A stretch of 64,000 bases of DNA from USCg-Taylor sp050740455 (GTDB lineage Bacteria; Pseudomonadota; Gammaproteobacteria; JACCXJ01), in contig JBOIDF010000007.1 in assembly GCA_050740455.1 (NCBI GenBank), positions 1 to 64,000 on the forward strand. Reading direction: 5' to 3'. Under the pieces are notes generated by a model, which worked only from the letters and a program-made list of their open reading frames with translations, was not told the origin of the DNA and searched no databases. A program made the translations under genes and the position numbers. Shown piece after piece: positions 36,735-45,522 of this stretch (the first letter of the stretch is position 1; each line of letters begins with the position of its first letter).

Positions 36735-36814
36735 CAGCCAGCGTAGCGTGCGCTATGCGCACGAAACGAGAAAGTGGACTTCAATCGTGCGCGCGGCGCA
36801 CGCTACGCTGGCTG
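36735..36814. repeat. Long palindrome with 19-bp arms
   Basis: CAGCCAGCGTAGCGTGCGC at 36735-36753 is perfectly repeated in inverse at 36796-36814, and an inner GCGCACGA/TCGTGCGC pair extends the stem. The transcript of either strand would form a stable cruciform-like hairpin. It resembles REP-type intergenic palindromes and overlaps no gene. Confidence 0.75.
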
Positions 36815-36891
36815 CAACTGGCCGACTTGCGACGTCCCAACAAGGACGCTCCCTCCGAAGGCAAACGACATCGGACCTGTGCTACCATCTC

Positions 36892-37365
36892 TTACCGATT
36901 CATCTGAGCGTCGATCAAGAGCTCAGATACTATCCGTCGGTACTCATCCGGCCTGTCCTTTTTCAGCCTGGCAAGGTCCGCTTCAATCCGCTTGACGCGA
37001 TCTGCTGAGGACTGTGACTTAATCTCGTTGATCTTCTGGCTGAGGCTCAAGAAATCATCTAAAGCAGCAGTTTTCGGCGCGTTCTTTGGACGCTCTTGAA
37101 TTAGCACCTCCAGAGCATCGAGTACCCGACCTAGCTGTCGGCCATAACTCTCTTTGGCGACAATATCCCGCTCCATCTCCGGTGAACCGGAGTTCGTCTC
37201 CGTCACGGTGATCACATTCCCGAAGGTCCAGCCGGGGAGGATGGGTTGATTCAACGACTGTGGCGCAAGCGCGCTTCCGGACGAACTCAGGGCATCCGTC
37301 ATCCACCTTGGCCACCACCAAAACGGCCAGGTCTGGGATTTCGGATCTTCGTTCTCATCAGGCAT
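36892..37365 (-). CDS. Conserved-looking hypothetical protein, 157 aa
   Basis: The protein begins with an acidic N-terminus and a Trp-rich patch (WPFWWWPRWM), then QPILPGWTFGNVITVTETNS, and ends in a strongly charged helical region (INEIKSQSSADRVKRIEADL). There is no signal peptide or membrane segment. The ATG at 37365 has GGGAGAGG 4 nt upstream, good evidence that it is translated. The family is not one I can name. It lies within a segment bounded by inverted repeats, so it could be accessory cargo. Confidence 0.7.
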   Translation of the reverse strand: MPDENEDPKSQTWPFWWWPRWMTDALSSSGSALAPQSLNQPILPGWTFGNVITVTETNSGSPEMERDIVAKESYGRQLGRVLDALEVLIQERPKNAPKTAALDDFLSLSQKINEIKSQSSADRVKRIEADLARLKKDRPDEYRRIVSELLIDAQMNR

Positions 37366-37668
37366 TGAACCTCTCCCAAAACAGTAGCTCGTTTTCGTTG
37401 GTCATACGGGAATCATATGACGGACATGCGGCAAGCGCAATTTGACATCACTTCCGGGATGACCGGTCCTAGCCGCTAGCCGAAATTCAAACTGAGACAT
37501 TTCCGAAAAAGAGATCGCCTCCCGCCTTGATGGCGGCAAGCCCTCATTCAATGGTAGGAAGCAAGAGATAGCCGAGGAGTGGATAAGACACCAGGAGCGC
37601 GCGGCCGTCGGGCCCAAAAAAACCCAGCGTCTCCGGTTCCGAATCGAACCGGAGACGCCTGACTGGAT
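37366..37668. other. Intergenic interval with right-hand inverted repeat and a terminator
   Basis: The 303-bp gap contains the right arm of the 23-bp inverted repeat (37479-37501) and, at its right end, the terminator of the small basic protein. The intervening sequence has no credible gene. Confidence 0.5.
37616..37658 (-). terminator. Rho-independent terminator of the small basic protein gene
   Basis: A perfect 13-bp stem GCGTCTCCGGTTC/GAACCGGAGACGC (37627-37639 and 37646-37658, 6-nt loop) is followed on the minus strand by TGGG and seven T residues (A-run at 37616-37622). It begins 11 bp after the stop codon at 37669. Confidence 0.9.
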
Positions 37669-37824
37669 TTACTTGGATTTGGCGGAAGCGCGCTTGGCCG
37701 GCGCCTTTCTGCTGGCGGAGACCGGGCGCTTGGCGCTCGTTGCGACCGCTTTCCTGCGGGCGGGGGCAGGCCGCTTAACCGTCTTAGAAGCCGCCTTTAC
37801 CATCTTTTTCACTTTCGTTGCCAT
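37669..37824 (-). CDS. Small Lys/Ala-rich histone H1-like protein, 51 aa
   Basis: The short frame reads MATKVKKMVKAASKTVKRPA and continues with PARRKA, AKRPVSASRKAPAK and a final RASAKSK. About one third of residues are Lys or Arg, and Ala, Pro and Ser fill most of the rest, as in bacterial histone H1-like (AlgP/Hc1-type) tails. GGGAG precedes the ATG at 37824 by 11 nt, and a strong terminator follows directly, so this is a single-gene transcription unit. It probably binds DNA non-specifically. It is easily missed because of its length. Confidence 0.8.
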   Translation of the reverse strand: MATKVKKMVKAASKTVKRPAPARRKAVATSAKRPVSASRKAPAKRASAKSK

Positions 37825-38043
37825 TGTCTGTATCACTCCCATCGACTCGTGTTATGCATACCCTGCCACGGTAACCTGTGCGGCAGGCCCAAGTGCAGGA
37901 ACAAGTCCCGCGTTTGCGCTCCCAAAGGAAACGTGAATGGTTATCGTAAGTTACATCAATTTCTTGAATCCTGATGATATAACAAGCCGCTAAGCTTGCT
38001 GAATCGGAGCGGGATCTTTCCATACCGCGCGGCGGATCACGCG

Positions 38044-38784
38044 CTAGGCTTCCTTGATCAGGAGGTCTTTCGCTTGATTGATCTTGGCGGCCAAATAGTC
38101 GGACCCGCCGCGGTCGGGATGGAAGCGCAGAATAAGCCGCCGATGGGCGGCGATGATTTGATCTTTGCTCGCCCCGGGCGCTAAGGCCAGGACCGCGTAG
38201 GCCTCCTCGGGTGTCATGGACGCGCGGCCGGGCTGCGATTCACGGCCCGCCTCGGTGCTCGCCGTGGTCTTCCATTCCTCGCCGTAGACCCGCTCGAGGT
38301 AGCTTTGCAGTAACGCGGCCGAGTCCGCATCGTTGGCCCGGCAATGACGGTAAATATTCACGAGATCCGCGAGATCCAATGCGCTCAGCCTTTTGCCCGC
38401 GAAAGGGCCTGCCAAGACCTCGCCGTCGATTTCACCGCTACCGTGCTCCAGCCACATGCGCACGTAGCGGGCATCGACCGTCGATCGATGGGGATCACCG
38501 CGAACGCCGCCTTGGGGGCGGATCTGCCGCCACAGACGCTGTAATAGCGGGGCGAAGCGGAGCAAGGGCAGTAGCCGGATGGCCGCCGCCAGCAGCGCGG
38601 CGAGTAGCGCCAACAGCCAATTCAGATGTCCGGTGCCCGCCAAGAATAACAATGCCACGGCCCCGAGGGCGAGGAGGACTTGCCGCAAATGCTTGGCGAT
38701 GACCGCGGGCGGGGTGCGAAGAAACCAACGCCACGCGACGCTCACAACGAGGGTCGCGACGACCGCGAGGAGCACCAGACGCAC
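38044..38784 (-). CDS. Membrane-anchored J-domain protein
   Basis: The 246-residue protein has two or three N-terminal hydrophobic helices (MRLVLLAVVATLVVSVAWRW, LLALGAVALLFLAG, LLALLAALLAAAIRLLPLL), a soluble middle, and a C-terminal J-domain of about 55 residues beginning TPEEAYAVLALAPGASKDQI with RFHPDRGGSD containing the HPD tripeptide. J-domains stimulate DnaK ATPase, so it may recruit DnaK to the membrane. Translation begins with GTG at 38784, 5 bp after the VWA gene stop, so the two are coupled. The J-domain at the C-terminus resembles DjlA/TerB-type arrangement without TerB. Confidence 0.85.
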   Translation of the reverse strand: MRLVLLAVVATLVVSVAWRWFLRTPPAVIAKHLRQVLLALGAVALLFLAGTGHLNWLLALLAALLAAAIRLLPLLRFAPLLQRLWRQIRPQGGVRGDPHRSTVDARYVRMWLEHGSGEIDGEVLAGPFAGKRLSALDLADLVNIYRHCRANDADSAALLQSYLERVYGEEWKTTASTEAGRESQPGRASMTPEEAYAVLALAPGASKDQIIAAHRRLILRFHPDRGGSDYLAAKINQAKDLLIKEA

Positions 38785-38789
38785 GGACG

Positions 38790-39506
38790 CTAACCTTTGC
38801 GAACTTGGTGGGACAGTTGCAGGACGATGCCGCGGCGCTGGCGGCTAAAATCCTCCAGCGCGGCACGCCCGCCGGCGGCATACACGGCGACGGCGCTCAG
38901 CAGGTCGCGCAGTTGCCCCGGACTGCTCGAGTCGAAACGGCAGTAGGCTCCGTTCGAGAGGCGCGCGATCTGTCTGAAGACGCGCTCCGCGACCGGATCG
39001 TCGCCCTCTTGAAATACGAATGCGGGAATGCCGAGGATCCCCAGCTCTCCGGCGCGGTGGCACAAGCGGTCGCTGTCTTCCTCCATGCAATCGCCCACGA
39101 AGACTAGGGCATGCACGCGGGTGCCGCGGCCTTCCTGGACAGCGTGGCTTAGAACCTTGTCGATCTGGGTGTAACCCCCCAGGCAATGTACGGCCGTCAT
39201 GTGCCGCAATAAAGCAATCGGCTCATGCAGCCAGGCCGTCGCCTCGAACTCCTGGAAGCCGCGGTAATAGCATAACTGTATATCCAACCCGCCGAGGGAG
39301 GCGGTTTCGGCGAACATCCGTGCCTGGATCCGGCAGGCTTGATCCCAGGTGGGTTCCCGGCTCGCCGTGGCATCCATGGCAAAGATCAGCCGTCCGCGCT
39401 GCCCGCCAGGCTTGAGCGGCGGGAGACCGGCGACCTGGCGCAGAAAGCTGTCGATGTCTCCGCGCGAGGATTTTTCCGGGAGCCGGGAGGAATCTCTATC
39501 TTTCAT
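38790..39506 (-). CDS. VWA-domain protein with intact MIDAS motif
   Basis: The 238-residue cytoplasmic-looking protein has LIFAMDATASREP, the DxTxS form of the MIDAS metal site, near residue 45, then GGYTQIDKVLSHA (Thr) and VHALVFVGDCMEEDSDRLC (Asp), which complete the metal site. VWA proteins usually mediate protein interaction. It starts at an ATG, is divergent from the acyltransferase gene, and is the first of a two-gene operon with the J-domain protein. The partner and process are unknown. Confidence 0.85.
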   Translation of the reverse strand: MKDRDSSRLPEKSSRGDIDSFLRQVAGLPPLKPGGQRGRLIFAMDATASREPTWDQACRIQARMFAETASLGGLDIQLCYYRGFQEFEATAWLHEPIALLRHMTAVHCLGGYTQIDKVLSHAVQEGRGTRVHALVFVGDCMEEDSDRLCHRAGELGILGIPAFVFQEGDDPVAERVFRQIARLSNGAYCRFDSSSPGQLRDLLSAVAVYAAGGRAALEDFSRQRRGIVLQLSHQVRKG

Positions 39507-39719
39507 TGGTCACTAATACCCCGCAGGCGATATATCTTGATTAACCGATCGCCGATGATCGCCCTGTGCGACCTTATATGCGCGATCTCGGTTCCGATTT
39601 CAACCCGTGGGGCGTCCCGCCAAGCGTTGCGCGGGCGGCGGAATATAGTATTTAATGGGGTTGCTAGGCGCATCGGAATGGCGCACGCGCCGTGGCTCGG
39701 CTTTCATTGAGGTGGGATC

Positions 39720-41876
39720 GTGAGCACTAAGCTACTCAAATCGGTTCTGCGCCCGATTTTGCGGCGCGTCGTCGGGCTGCTGTTTCGGGTCGAGGTAACA
39801 GGGAAAATCAGCGCTTTAAACCCACAGCGACTGCTTATCATCGCCAACCATCAATCGTTTTTAGACGGCTTGATCTTGGCGTTGTTTCTGCCCTTGGATC
39901 CGGTGTTCGTCATACACACCCACGTGGCGGAGAATCCGTGGTTCCGGCTGGCGTTAAACCTCGTCGATTTCCTGACCGTCGACCCCACCAGCCCCTTGGC
40001 CATGAAAAGGGTGGTGCGACTGCTGGAAGCGGGCAGGCCGGTGCTGATTTTTCCGGAAGGCAGGATCACCATTACCGGGAGCTTGATGAAAGTATACGAC
40101 GGTCCGGCCTTCGCCGCCGCGCGTAGCGGCGCCACGATTATTCCGGTGCGCTTGGACGGCCCGGCCCGCTCGTTTTTCAGCCGCGTGTCCGGACGTCATC
40201 CGAGGCGGCTGCTACCGCGGGTCACGGTGTCGATCCTCGACCCGGTACACCTGGAGGTTCCCGAGGGCGCCAGCGCCAAAGAGCGGCGCCGCAAGGCGGG
40301 CGAGGGTATGCGCAAGCTCATGCAAGGGATGATCTTCAGGTCGCATCCCATCCAGACGCTCTACGCCGCGCTCATTGATGCCGTCGAGATCTTCGGCCGA
40401 CGTCACTTGATCGCGGAAGACATCAAGGGCATCGAATACAACTACGGCAAGTTCTTGATGGATACGCTCATCCTGGGCCGCTTGTGCGCCCGCATCACAG
40501 GAGCGGGAGAAAACGTCGGCATCCTGTTGCCGAATGTCGTCTCTACCGTCGCCCTGGTGCTCGGCATGAGCGCGTTTCGCCGTGTCCCCGCGATGCTCAA
40601 CTATACGGCCGGCGCCGAGGGGCTAAAAAACGCCTGCGAGATCGCCGCTATCCGCACCGTCGTGACCTCGAAAGCCTTTATCGAGACGGCGCGCCTCGGA
40701 GGTGTCGTCGAAGCGCTACGGGATGTGAAGGTGGTCTATCTCGAGGATCTCCGGCGCGAGTTCGGTCTCGCGGATCGTTTGTGGCTCGTCGGCTATGCGC
40801 TGTGGTTCCCGCGTTGGGTGGGCGCCGTCGCCGGCGCCGAGGATCCCGCCGTGGTTTTGTTTACCTCGGGGTCCGAGGCCAAACCCAAGGGCGTCGTGCT
40901 TTCTAATCGCGCCCTGCTATCGAATATCGCTCAGGTCCGGGCCGTCATCGATCTGGGAGGCGAAGATAAGATTTTCAATGCCCTGCCCATGTTCCATTCC
41001 TTTGGATTGACGATGGGCGCGTTGTTGCCGCTGCTAACCGGCACGCGCATCTTTATTTATCCGACACCGCTCCACTACCGCGTGATCCCGGAGCTTATCT
41101 ACGACCGCGCCTGCACGGTCTTGTTCGGGACCCCGACCTTTTTAAATCACTATGCCCGCTTTGCCCATCCTTACGATTTTTTCCGGCTGCGCTATGTGAT
41201 CGCGGGGGCCGAGCGGCTGAGCGAGCCGGTGCGGATAGCCTGGTTCGAGAAATTCGGGATCCGGATCTTGGAAGGCTATGGCGCCACGGAAACCGCGCCG
41301 GTCCTGGCGCTGAACACCCTCATGGCGTATCTCAGCGGGACCGTCGGCCAACTCTTACCCGGCATCGACGCCGTCCTCCAACCGGTGCCCGGAATCGAGC
41401 GCGGTGGCCAACTCCACGTGCGCGGCCCGAACCTGATGAGCGGTTACTACCGTGATCCGAGACCGGGGATCATCGAGCCGCCCCGGTCGGAGGCAGGAGA
41501 GGGTTGGTATGACACCGGTGACATCGTCGAGATCGACGCCGACGGTTTCGTGAAGATCACCGGGCGTTTGAGGCGTTTCGCCAAGGTGGCGGGCGAGATG
41601 GTCTCGCTCGAGGTGGTTGAGAGAATCGCGGCCACGGTGTCTCCGCAGAGTCAGCACGCGGCTGCGGTGCAACCCGATGCCAAGCGCGGGGAGGTGATCG
41701 TGCTGTTCTCCACGGATGGGGCGCTTACGCGCGAGCGCCTGCAAGAAGAGGCGCGCCGTAGCGGGCAGCCCGAGCTGGCGGTCCCGCGACGGGTCGTGCA
41801 CCTCGAGGCCGTGCCGCTGCTCGGTAGCGGCAAGACCGACCATGTAAGCCTACGGCGTTTGGCCGAATCCGCGTGA
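39720..41876 (+). CDS. Acyltransferase-AMP ligase fusion (Aas-like)
   Basis: The 718-residue protein joins an N-terminal PlsC-type acyltransferase (NHQSFLDG as the HxxxxD site, FPEGRIT) to an AMP-binding adenylation domain with LFTSGSEAKPKGVVLSNRAL (P-loop), EGYGATETAPVLALN and YDTGDIVEIDADGF. This is the layout of E. coli Aas, which re-acylates 2-acyl-glycerophosphoethanolamine; the central membrane stretches of Aas are reduced here. The start is GTG at 39720 with GAGGTGGGATC before it. The stop overlaps the hemB start (TGATG). Confidence 0.88.
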   Translation: MSTKLLKSVLRPILRRVVGLLFRVEVTGKISALNPQRLLIIANHQSFLDGLILALFLPLDPVFVIHTHVAENPWFRLALNLVDFLTVDPTSPLAMKRVVRLLEAGRPVLIFPEGRITITGSLMKVYDGPAFAAARSGATIIPVRLDGPARSFFSRVSGRHPRRLLPRVTVSILDPVHLEVPEGASAKERRRKAGEGMRKLMQGMIFRSHPIQTLYAALIDAVEIFGRRHLIAEDIKGIEYNYGKFLMDTLILGRLCARITGAGENVGILLPNVVSTVALVLGMSAFRRVPAMLNYTAGAEGLKNACEIAAIRTVVTSKAFIETARLGGVVEALRDVKVVYLEDLRREFGLADRLWLVGYALWFPRWVGAVAGAEDPAVVLFTSGSEAKPKGVVLSNRALLSNIAQVRAVIDLGGEDKIFNALPMFHSFGLTMGALLPLLTGTRIFIYPTPLHYRVIPELIYDRACTVLFGTPTFLNHYARFAHPYDFFRLRYVIAGAERLSEPVRIAWFEKFGIRILEGYGATETAPVLALNTLMAYLSGTVGQLLPGIDAVLQPVPGIERGGQLHVRGPNLMSGYYRDPRPGIIEPPRSEAGEGWYDTGDIVEIDADGFVKITGRLRRFAKVAGEMVSLEVVERIAATVSPQSQHAAAVQPDAKRGEVIVLFSTDGALTRERLQEEARRSGQPELAVPRRVVHLEAVPLLGSGKTDHVSLRRLAESA

Positions 41877-42886
41877 TGCCAACGCGGCTCGGTCATGGGA
41901 CTCGATTCCCGCTCACACGCCTGCGGCGCATGCGGAGCGCGGAGTTTTCGCGCCGGCTGCTGCGCGAGCACCGATTATCCGTGGATGATCTGATTTATCC
42001 ACTGTTCGTCATCGAAGGGAGCGGGCGGCGTGAGGCCATCTTTTCGATGCCCGGGATCGAGCGGCTGAGCATCGACGAGTTGCTGAGGGAGGCCGGGGAA
42101 AGCGAGCAACTCGGTATTCCCGCAATTGCGCTATTCCCGGTGCCTCCCTCGGAGAAAAAGACTCCGGACGGCCGCGAGGCCTACAACCCCGAGGGCCTGG
42201 TGCCGCGTGCGGTGCGGGCATTGAAACGGCAGTGTCCCGATCTCGGCGTCATTACCGACGTGGCCTTGGATCCTTACACGAGCCACGGCCAGGACGGGGT
42301 GATCGACGCGAACGGTTACGTGGTAAACGATGCGAGCGTCGAGGTGTTGATCCGGCAGGCCCTCTCGCACGCCGAGGCCGGGGCGGATGTGGTGGCGCCT
42401 TCCGATATGATGGACGGCCGCGTCAAAGCGATTCGCGAGGCGCTCGAAGCGGGCGGCTATGTCAATACCAAGATCCTCGCCTACGCCGCCAAGTACGCAT
42501 CTCACTTTTATGCTCCCTTCCGCGAGGCCGTGGGTTCGGCCGCCAAACTCGGCGGCGGGGACAAGCGCGGTTACCAGATGGACCCAGCCAATGCGGAGGA
42601 GGCGCTGCGCGAAGTGGCGCTCGATATCGCCGAAGGCGCCGATATGGTGATGGTCAAACCTGGCATGCCCTACCTCGATATCCTGTACCGCGTCAAGCAG
42701 GCGTTCGGCGTCCCGACCTTCGCCTACCAGGTCAGCGGCGAGTACGCGATGATCCTGGCCGCCGCGCGCAATGGATGGCTGGACGAAAAAGCCGTGATCC
42801 TCGAGTCGTTAACCGCGTTTAAGCGTGCCGGCGCCGATGCGATCTTGAGCTATTTCGCCAAACACGTCGCGGTATTATTAAAGTAA
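41876..42886 (+). CDS. hemB: Delta-aminolevulinic acid dehydratase (porphobilinogen synthase)
   Basis: The 336-residue enzyme has DLIYPLFVIEG, DVALDPYTSHGQDGV, VAPSDMMDGRV, YAAKYASHFYAPFREAVGSA and DMVMVKPGMPYLD, where the two lysines (YAAKYAS and VKPGMP) form Schiff bases with substrate. DVALDPYTSHGQDG is the Mg-type, not the Cys-rich zinc-type, metal site. It condenses two 5-aminolevulinate molecules in tetrapyrrole synthesis. The ATG at 41876 overlaps the stop of the upstream gene, and a GTG at 41873 is a possible start. It converges with ntrC with 2 bp between stops. Confidence 0.97.
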   Translation: MPTRLGHGTRFPLTRLRRMRSAEFSRRLLREHRLSVDDLIYPLFVIEGSGRREAIFSMPGIERLSIDELLREAGESEQLGIPAIALFPVPPSEKKTPDGREAYNPEGLVPRAVRALKRQCPDLGVITDVALDPYTSHGQDGVIDANGYVVNDASVEVLIRQALSHAEAGADVVAPSDMMDGRVKAIREALEAGGYVNTKILAYAAKYASHFYAPFREAVGSAAKLGGGDKRGYQMDPANAEEALREVALDIAEGADMVMVKPGMPYLDILYRVKQAFGVPTFAYQVSGEYAMILAAARNGWLDEKAVILESLTAFKRAGADAILSYFAKHVAVLLK

Positions 42887-42888
42887 CC

Positions 42889-44286
42889 CTATTCCATCCC
42901 TAGTTCCTGGATCTTCCGCGTCAGGGTGTTGCGCCCCCAGCCCAGGAGCTTGGCCGCGTCCTGGCGCCGTCCGGCGGTTTTGGATAAAGCCGTCTCGATC
43001 ATCGCCCGTTCGAACGTCTCCAAGGCTTTCGGGACTATATTGTATTCGCCCATGGCCAAATGGCGTTCCGCCCAGCGGCGTAGCGTGGCTTCCCAGTCCT
43101 CGGCGCCACCCACAAGGCTGGACTCCTTGAGCTCGGGCGGCAGATCGTCCGCATGGATTTCCTGGGCCGCGGCCATGACCGTGAGCCAGCGGCAGACGTT
43201 CTCGAGCTGGCGAACGTTACCCGGCCAAGAATACGCGCTCATCACGGACAGGGCATCGGGGTGTAAGGCCTTGGGATCGACATCCAAATCATGGGCGGCC
43301 GTGGTGAGGAAGTGGTTGGCCAGTATTGCGATATCGGTCTTGCGCTCTCGCAACGGCGGGACGCGCAAGCGTATGACGTTGAGCCGATGAAACAGGTCCT
43401 CGCGAAACGTGCCTTCCTTGACCCGCTGCTCCAGGTCCTGGTGGGTAGCGGCGATGACGCGTACATCGACCGTGATGGACTCGTGACCGCCCACGCGATA
43501 AAACTGCCCATCCGCCAGCACCCGCAAAAAGCGCGTTTGCAACTCGGCCGGCATGTCCCCGATCTCATCGAGGAACAGGGTGCCGCCATGCGCTTGTTCA
43601 AAGCGGCCCTGCCGCTGGGTCGCGGCGCCTGTAAACGCCCCCCGTTCATGCCCGAAGAGGTCGGACTCGAGGAGCTCTCTTGGAATCGCGGCCGTGTTGA
43701 GCGCGATAAAGGTCTTATCCGCCCGTGGGCTATGGCGGTGCAAAGCGCACGCGATGAGCTCTTTGCCGGTGCCCGATTCGCCAGTAAGAAGTACGGTGAT
43801 ATTCGAGCGTGACAAGCGGCCGATGGCGCGAAAAACCTCCTGCATCGCCGGGGCCGAGCCGACGATCTCCGAGCCTTGCACCGGTTCGAACCCGACATCC
43901 TCACGTAGTTTGTTGGCCCGTCCGCGCACCGCGCGGCGAATAATTGCGACCGCTTCCTCAACGTCGAAGGGTTTCGCGAGGTATTCGAAGGCGCCGCCTT
44001 GGAAGGCCGCCACGGCGCGGTCGAGATCGGCATAGGCGGTCATGACGATGACCGGCAGGCCGGGATAATCGTGGCGCACCCGTTCCAGCAAGCTGAAGCC
44101 ATCCGTCCCCGGCATGCGGATATCCGAGACGATGGCATCGGGAAGCTCGCGTTCGAGACTGTGCAAGGCAGTGTCGGCGTTATCGAAACACCGAATCCGC
44201 ATACTGGCTCGGGTGAGCGCCTTTTCCAATACCCAGCGGATGGCGCGGTCGTCATCCACCACCCAGATATATTCTTGTTCGCTCAT
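42889..44286 (-). CDS. ntrC: Nitrogen regulation response regulator NtrC
   Basis: The 465-residue regulator has a receiver domain (VVDDDRAIRWVL, SDIRMPGTDGF with phospho-Asp), an AAA+ sigma-54 interaction domain (GESGTGKELIACALHRHSPR, GHERGAFTGA, GTLFLDEIGDMP) and a C-terminal Fis-type helix-turn-helix (GRRQDAAKLLGWGRNTLTRK). The length fits NtrC (469 in E. coli). It activates sigma-54 promoters under nitrogen limitation when phosphorylated by NtrB. Its ATG overlaps the ntrB stop by 4 bp. Confidence 0.97.
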   Translation of the reverse strand: MSEQEYIWVVDDDRAIRWVLEKALTRASMRIRCFDNADTALHSLERELPDAIVSDIRMPGTDGFSLLERVRHDYPGLPVIVMTAYADLDRAVAAFQGGAFEYLAKPFDVEEAVAIIRRAVRGRANKLREDVGFEPVQGSEIVGSAPAMQEVFRAIGRLSRSNITVLLTGESGTGKELIACALHRHSPRADKTFIALNTAAIPRELLESDLFGHERGAFTGAATQRQGRFEQAHGGTLFLDEIGDMPAELQTRFLRVLADGQFYRVGGHESITVDVRVIAATHQDLEQRVKEGTFREDLFHRLNVIRLRVPPLRERKTDIAILANHFLTTAAHDLDVDPKALHPDALSVMSAYSWPGNVRQLENVCRWLTVMAAAQEIHADDLPPELKESSLVGGAEDWEATLRRWAERHLAMGEYNIVPKALETFERAMIETALSKTAGRRQDAAKLLGWGRNTLTRKIQELGME

Positions 44287-45365
44287 GTTCCGTTCTCAAC
44301 CGGTAACCAGACGCTGAATACGGTTTCGCCCGGTTTGGAGGAATAAATGATCTGCCCGCCGTGGCCATGCACCAGCGAACGGGCAATCGAGAGTCCCAGG
44401 CCGGTCCCGTTGGATCGGCAGCTGATCATCGGAAAAAAAATGTCTTCGGCGATTTCCGCGGGCACACCCGGACCGTCATCGATAATATCTACGCGAATGA
44501 CCAAACGGTGGCGTTTGAGCCCGATGGTGCATTGCCGTTGCGCGCGCGTACGAAAGCTGACCGTGCCCTGATAGGAGACGGCTTGCGCGGCGTTCTGGGC
44601 GATATTCAAGAAGGCTTGGATCAAATAGTCGCGATCGGCCAGAAGATCAGGCAGGCTCGGGTCGTAATCGCGGATGATGGTCAGCGCAGGGTCCGTGCCG
44701 GCCTCCAAGAGCGAGCACACGTGTTCTAACACCTCGTGAATATTGACCACCGTCACGCGCGGGTCCGCATTCGGCACCAGCATCCGGTCCATCAACTTAC
44801 GCAACCGGTCCACCTCACCGACAATAAGCCGGGTGTATTCCTTGTGGGCCGGCGAGGCCAATTCGCATTCAAGGAGCTGCGCTGCGCCGCGGATCCCGCC
44901 CAGCGGGTTTTTGATTTCGTGCGCCATCTCCTTTAATAGCGTGCGCAAGACATTCTGCTGCCCGAGCGCCGCTTCATCGCGGAGTATGCGGCGCAGTCCG
45001 TCGCTGCTTGACATCTCGACGAGAACGCCGGTCTCCCCCTGGCCGTTACCGCACGGGGTCAGCGTGCAATCAACACATTGCGTTATGTGGTTGGCGGATA
45101 CAATTTCGAGATCCCATTCGGTGACCACCTGGCCGGCGTCGAGTGCATGCTGCAACGCCTTGGCCAAGGCGTCGTTACCGAATATCTGGTCGACGCGTTG
45201 GCCAGCCATTTTCTTAACGCTTGCGGATAAAAGGTTTTCGCCCGCCGAGTTGACGAGTTGTAGCCGCAGCTTGCTGTCAAACAGCAGTATCGCGGTGGAT
45301 AGGTTTTCTACGATCCAACCCGCGGTCGCGGACGTCGACGGCGATCCCGCGTGACTACGCACCAT
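44283..45365 (-). CDS. ntrB: Nitrogen regulation sensor kinase NtrB
   Basis: The 360-residue kinase has a PAS domain (ENLSTAILLFDSKLRLQLVN), the His phosphorylation box MAHEIKNPLGGIRGAAQLLE, and an HATPase region with NIAQNAAQAV, DDGPGVPAEIAEDIFFP and NGTGLGLSIARSLV. No membrane segment is present, as for cytoplasmic NtrB. The frame is open further upstream to 45467, but the ATG at 45365 is chosen because it gives the standard N-terminus and follows a GGGGGG ribosome-binding run. An NtrC-type box overlaps this start codon. Confidence 0.96.
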   Translation of the reverse strand: MVRSHAGSPSTSATAGWIVENLSTAILLFDSKLRLQLVNSAGENLLSASVKKMAGQRVDQIFGNDALAKALQHALDAGQVVTEWDLEIVSANHITQCVDCTLTPCGNGQGETGVLVEMSSSDGLRRILRDEAALGQQNVLRTLLKEMAHEIKNPLGGIRGAAQLLECELASPAHKEYTRLIVGEVDRLRKLMDRMLVPNADPRVTVVNIHEVLEHVCSLLEAGTDPALTIIRDYDPSLPDLLADRDYLIQAFLNIAQNAAQAVSYQGTVSFRTRAQRQCTIGLKRHRLVIRVDIIDDGPGVPAEIAEDIFFPMISCRSNGTGLGLSIARSLVHGHGGQIIYSSKPGETVFSVWLPVENGT

Positions 45366-45374
45366 TATAGTGCA
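45358..45374 (-). promoter_or_regulatory. NtrC-type binding site at the ntrB start
   Basis: The minus strand reads TGCACTATAATGGTGCG, close to the enterobacterial NtrC box (TGCAC-N5/6-GGTGCA) and almost identical to sites near E. coli glnL. It overlaps the ntrB ATG, so NtrC bound here would repress ntrBC, consistent with autoregulation as known in enteric bacteria. Confidence 0.65.
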
Positions 45375-45522
45375 CCCCCCGACTGCTAAAGTCGAGTGCT
45401 TAACAACATGTCCCCAAGAATCTACGCCAGGTCCGATGAAACGCCGCAGGTTTCCCGACCTGACCATAGAAGCCCGGCAACTTCTAGACCAATTTCTAAA
45501 AAGGAACGGCGCGCGGCGCCTT

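Larger units (their letters stand above)
36017..36891. other. Repeat-rich intergenic interval
   Basis: The 875-bp interval has no supported gene. It holds the GTAGG-type element at 36097, one arm of a 23-bp inverted pair at 36531, and a long palindrome at 36735-36814. Short frames here do not resemble known families. The density of repeats suggests an insertion hot spot beside the helicase. Confidence 0.55.
36531..37501. mobile_element. 971-bp segment bounded by 23-bp inverted repeats
   Basis: The left arm AATGTTTCAGTTTGAATTTC plus GGC (36531-36553) and the right arm 37479-37501 are inverted copies with a single mismatch. The segment holds the 157-residue hypothetical gene and the palindrome at 36735. 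No transposase is encoded, so it could be a non-autonomous element or two separate copies of one dispersed repeat. No target-site duplication is evident. Confidence 0.5.

Noticed and set aside
36461..36784. Minus-strand frame of 107 codons between the helicase and the hypothetical gene
   Set aside because: It crosses the long palindrome and one inverted-repeat arm, and its composition reflects those repeats, not a protein.
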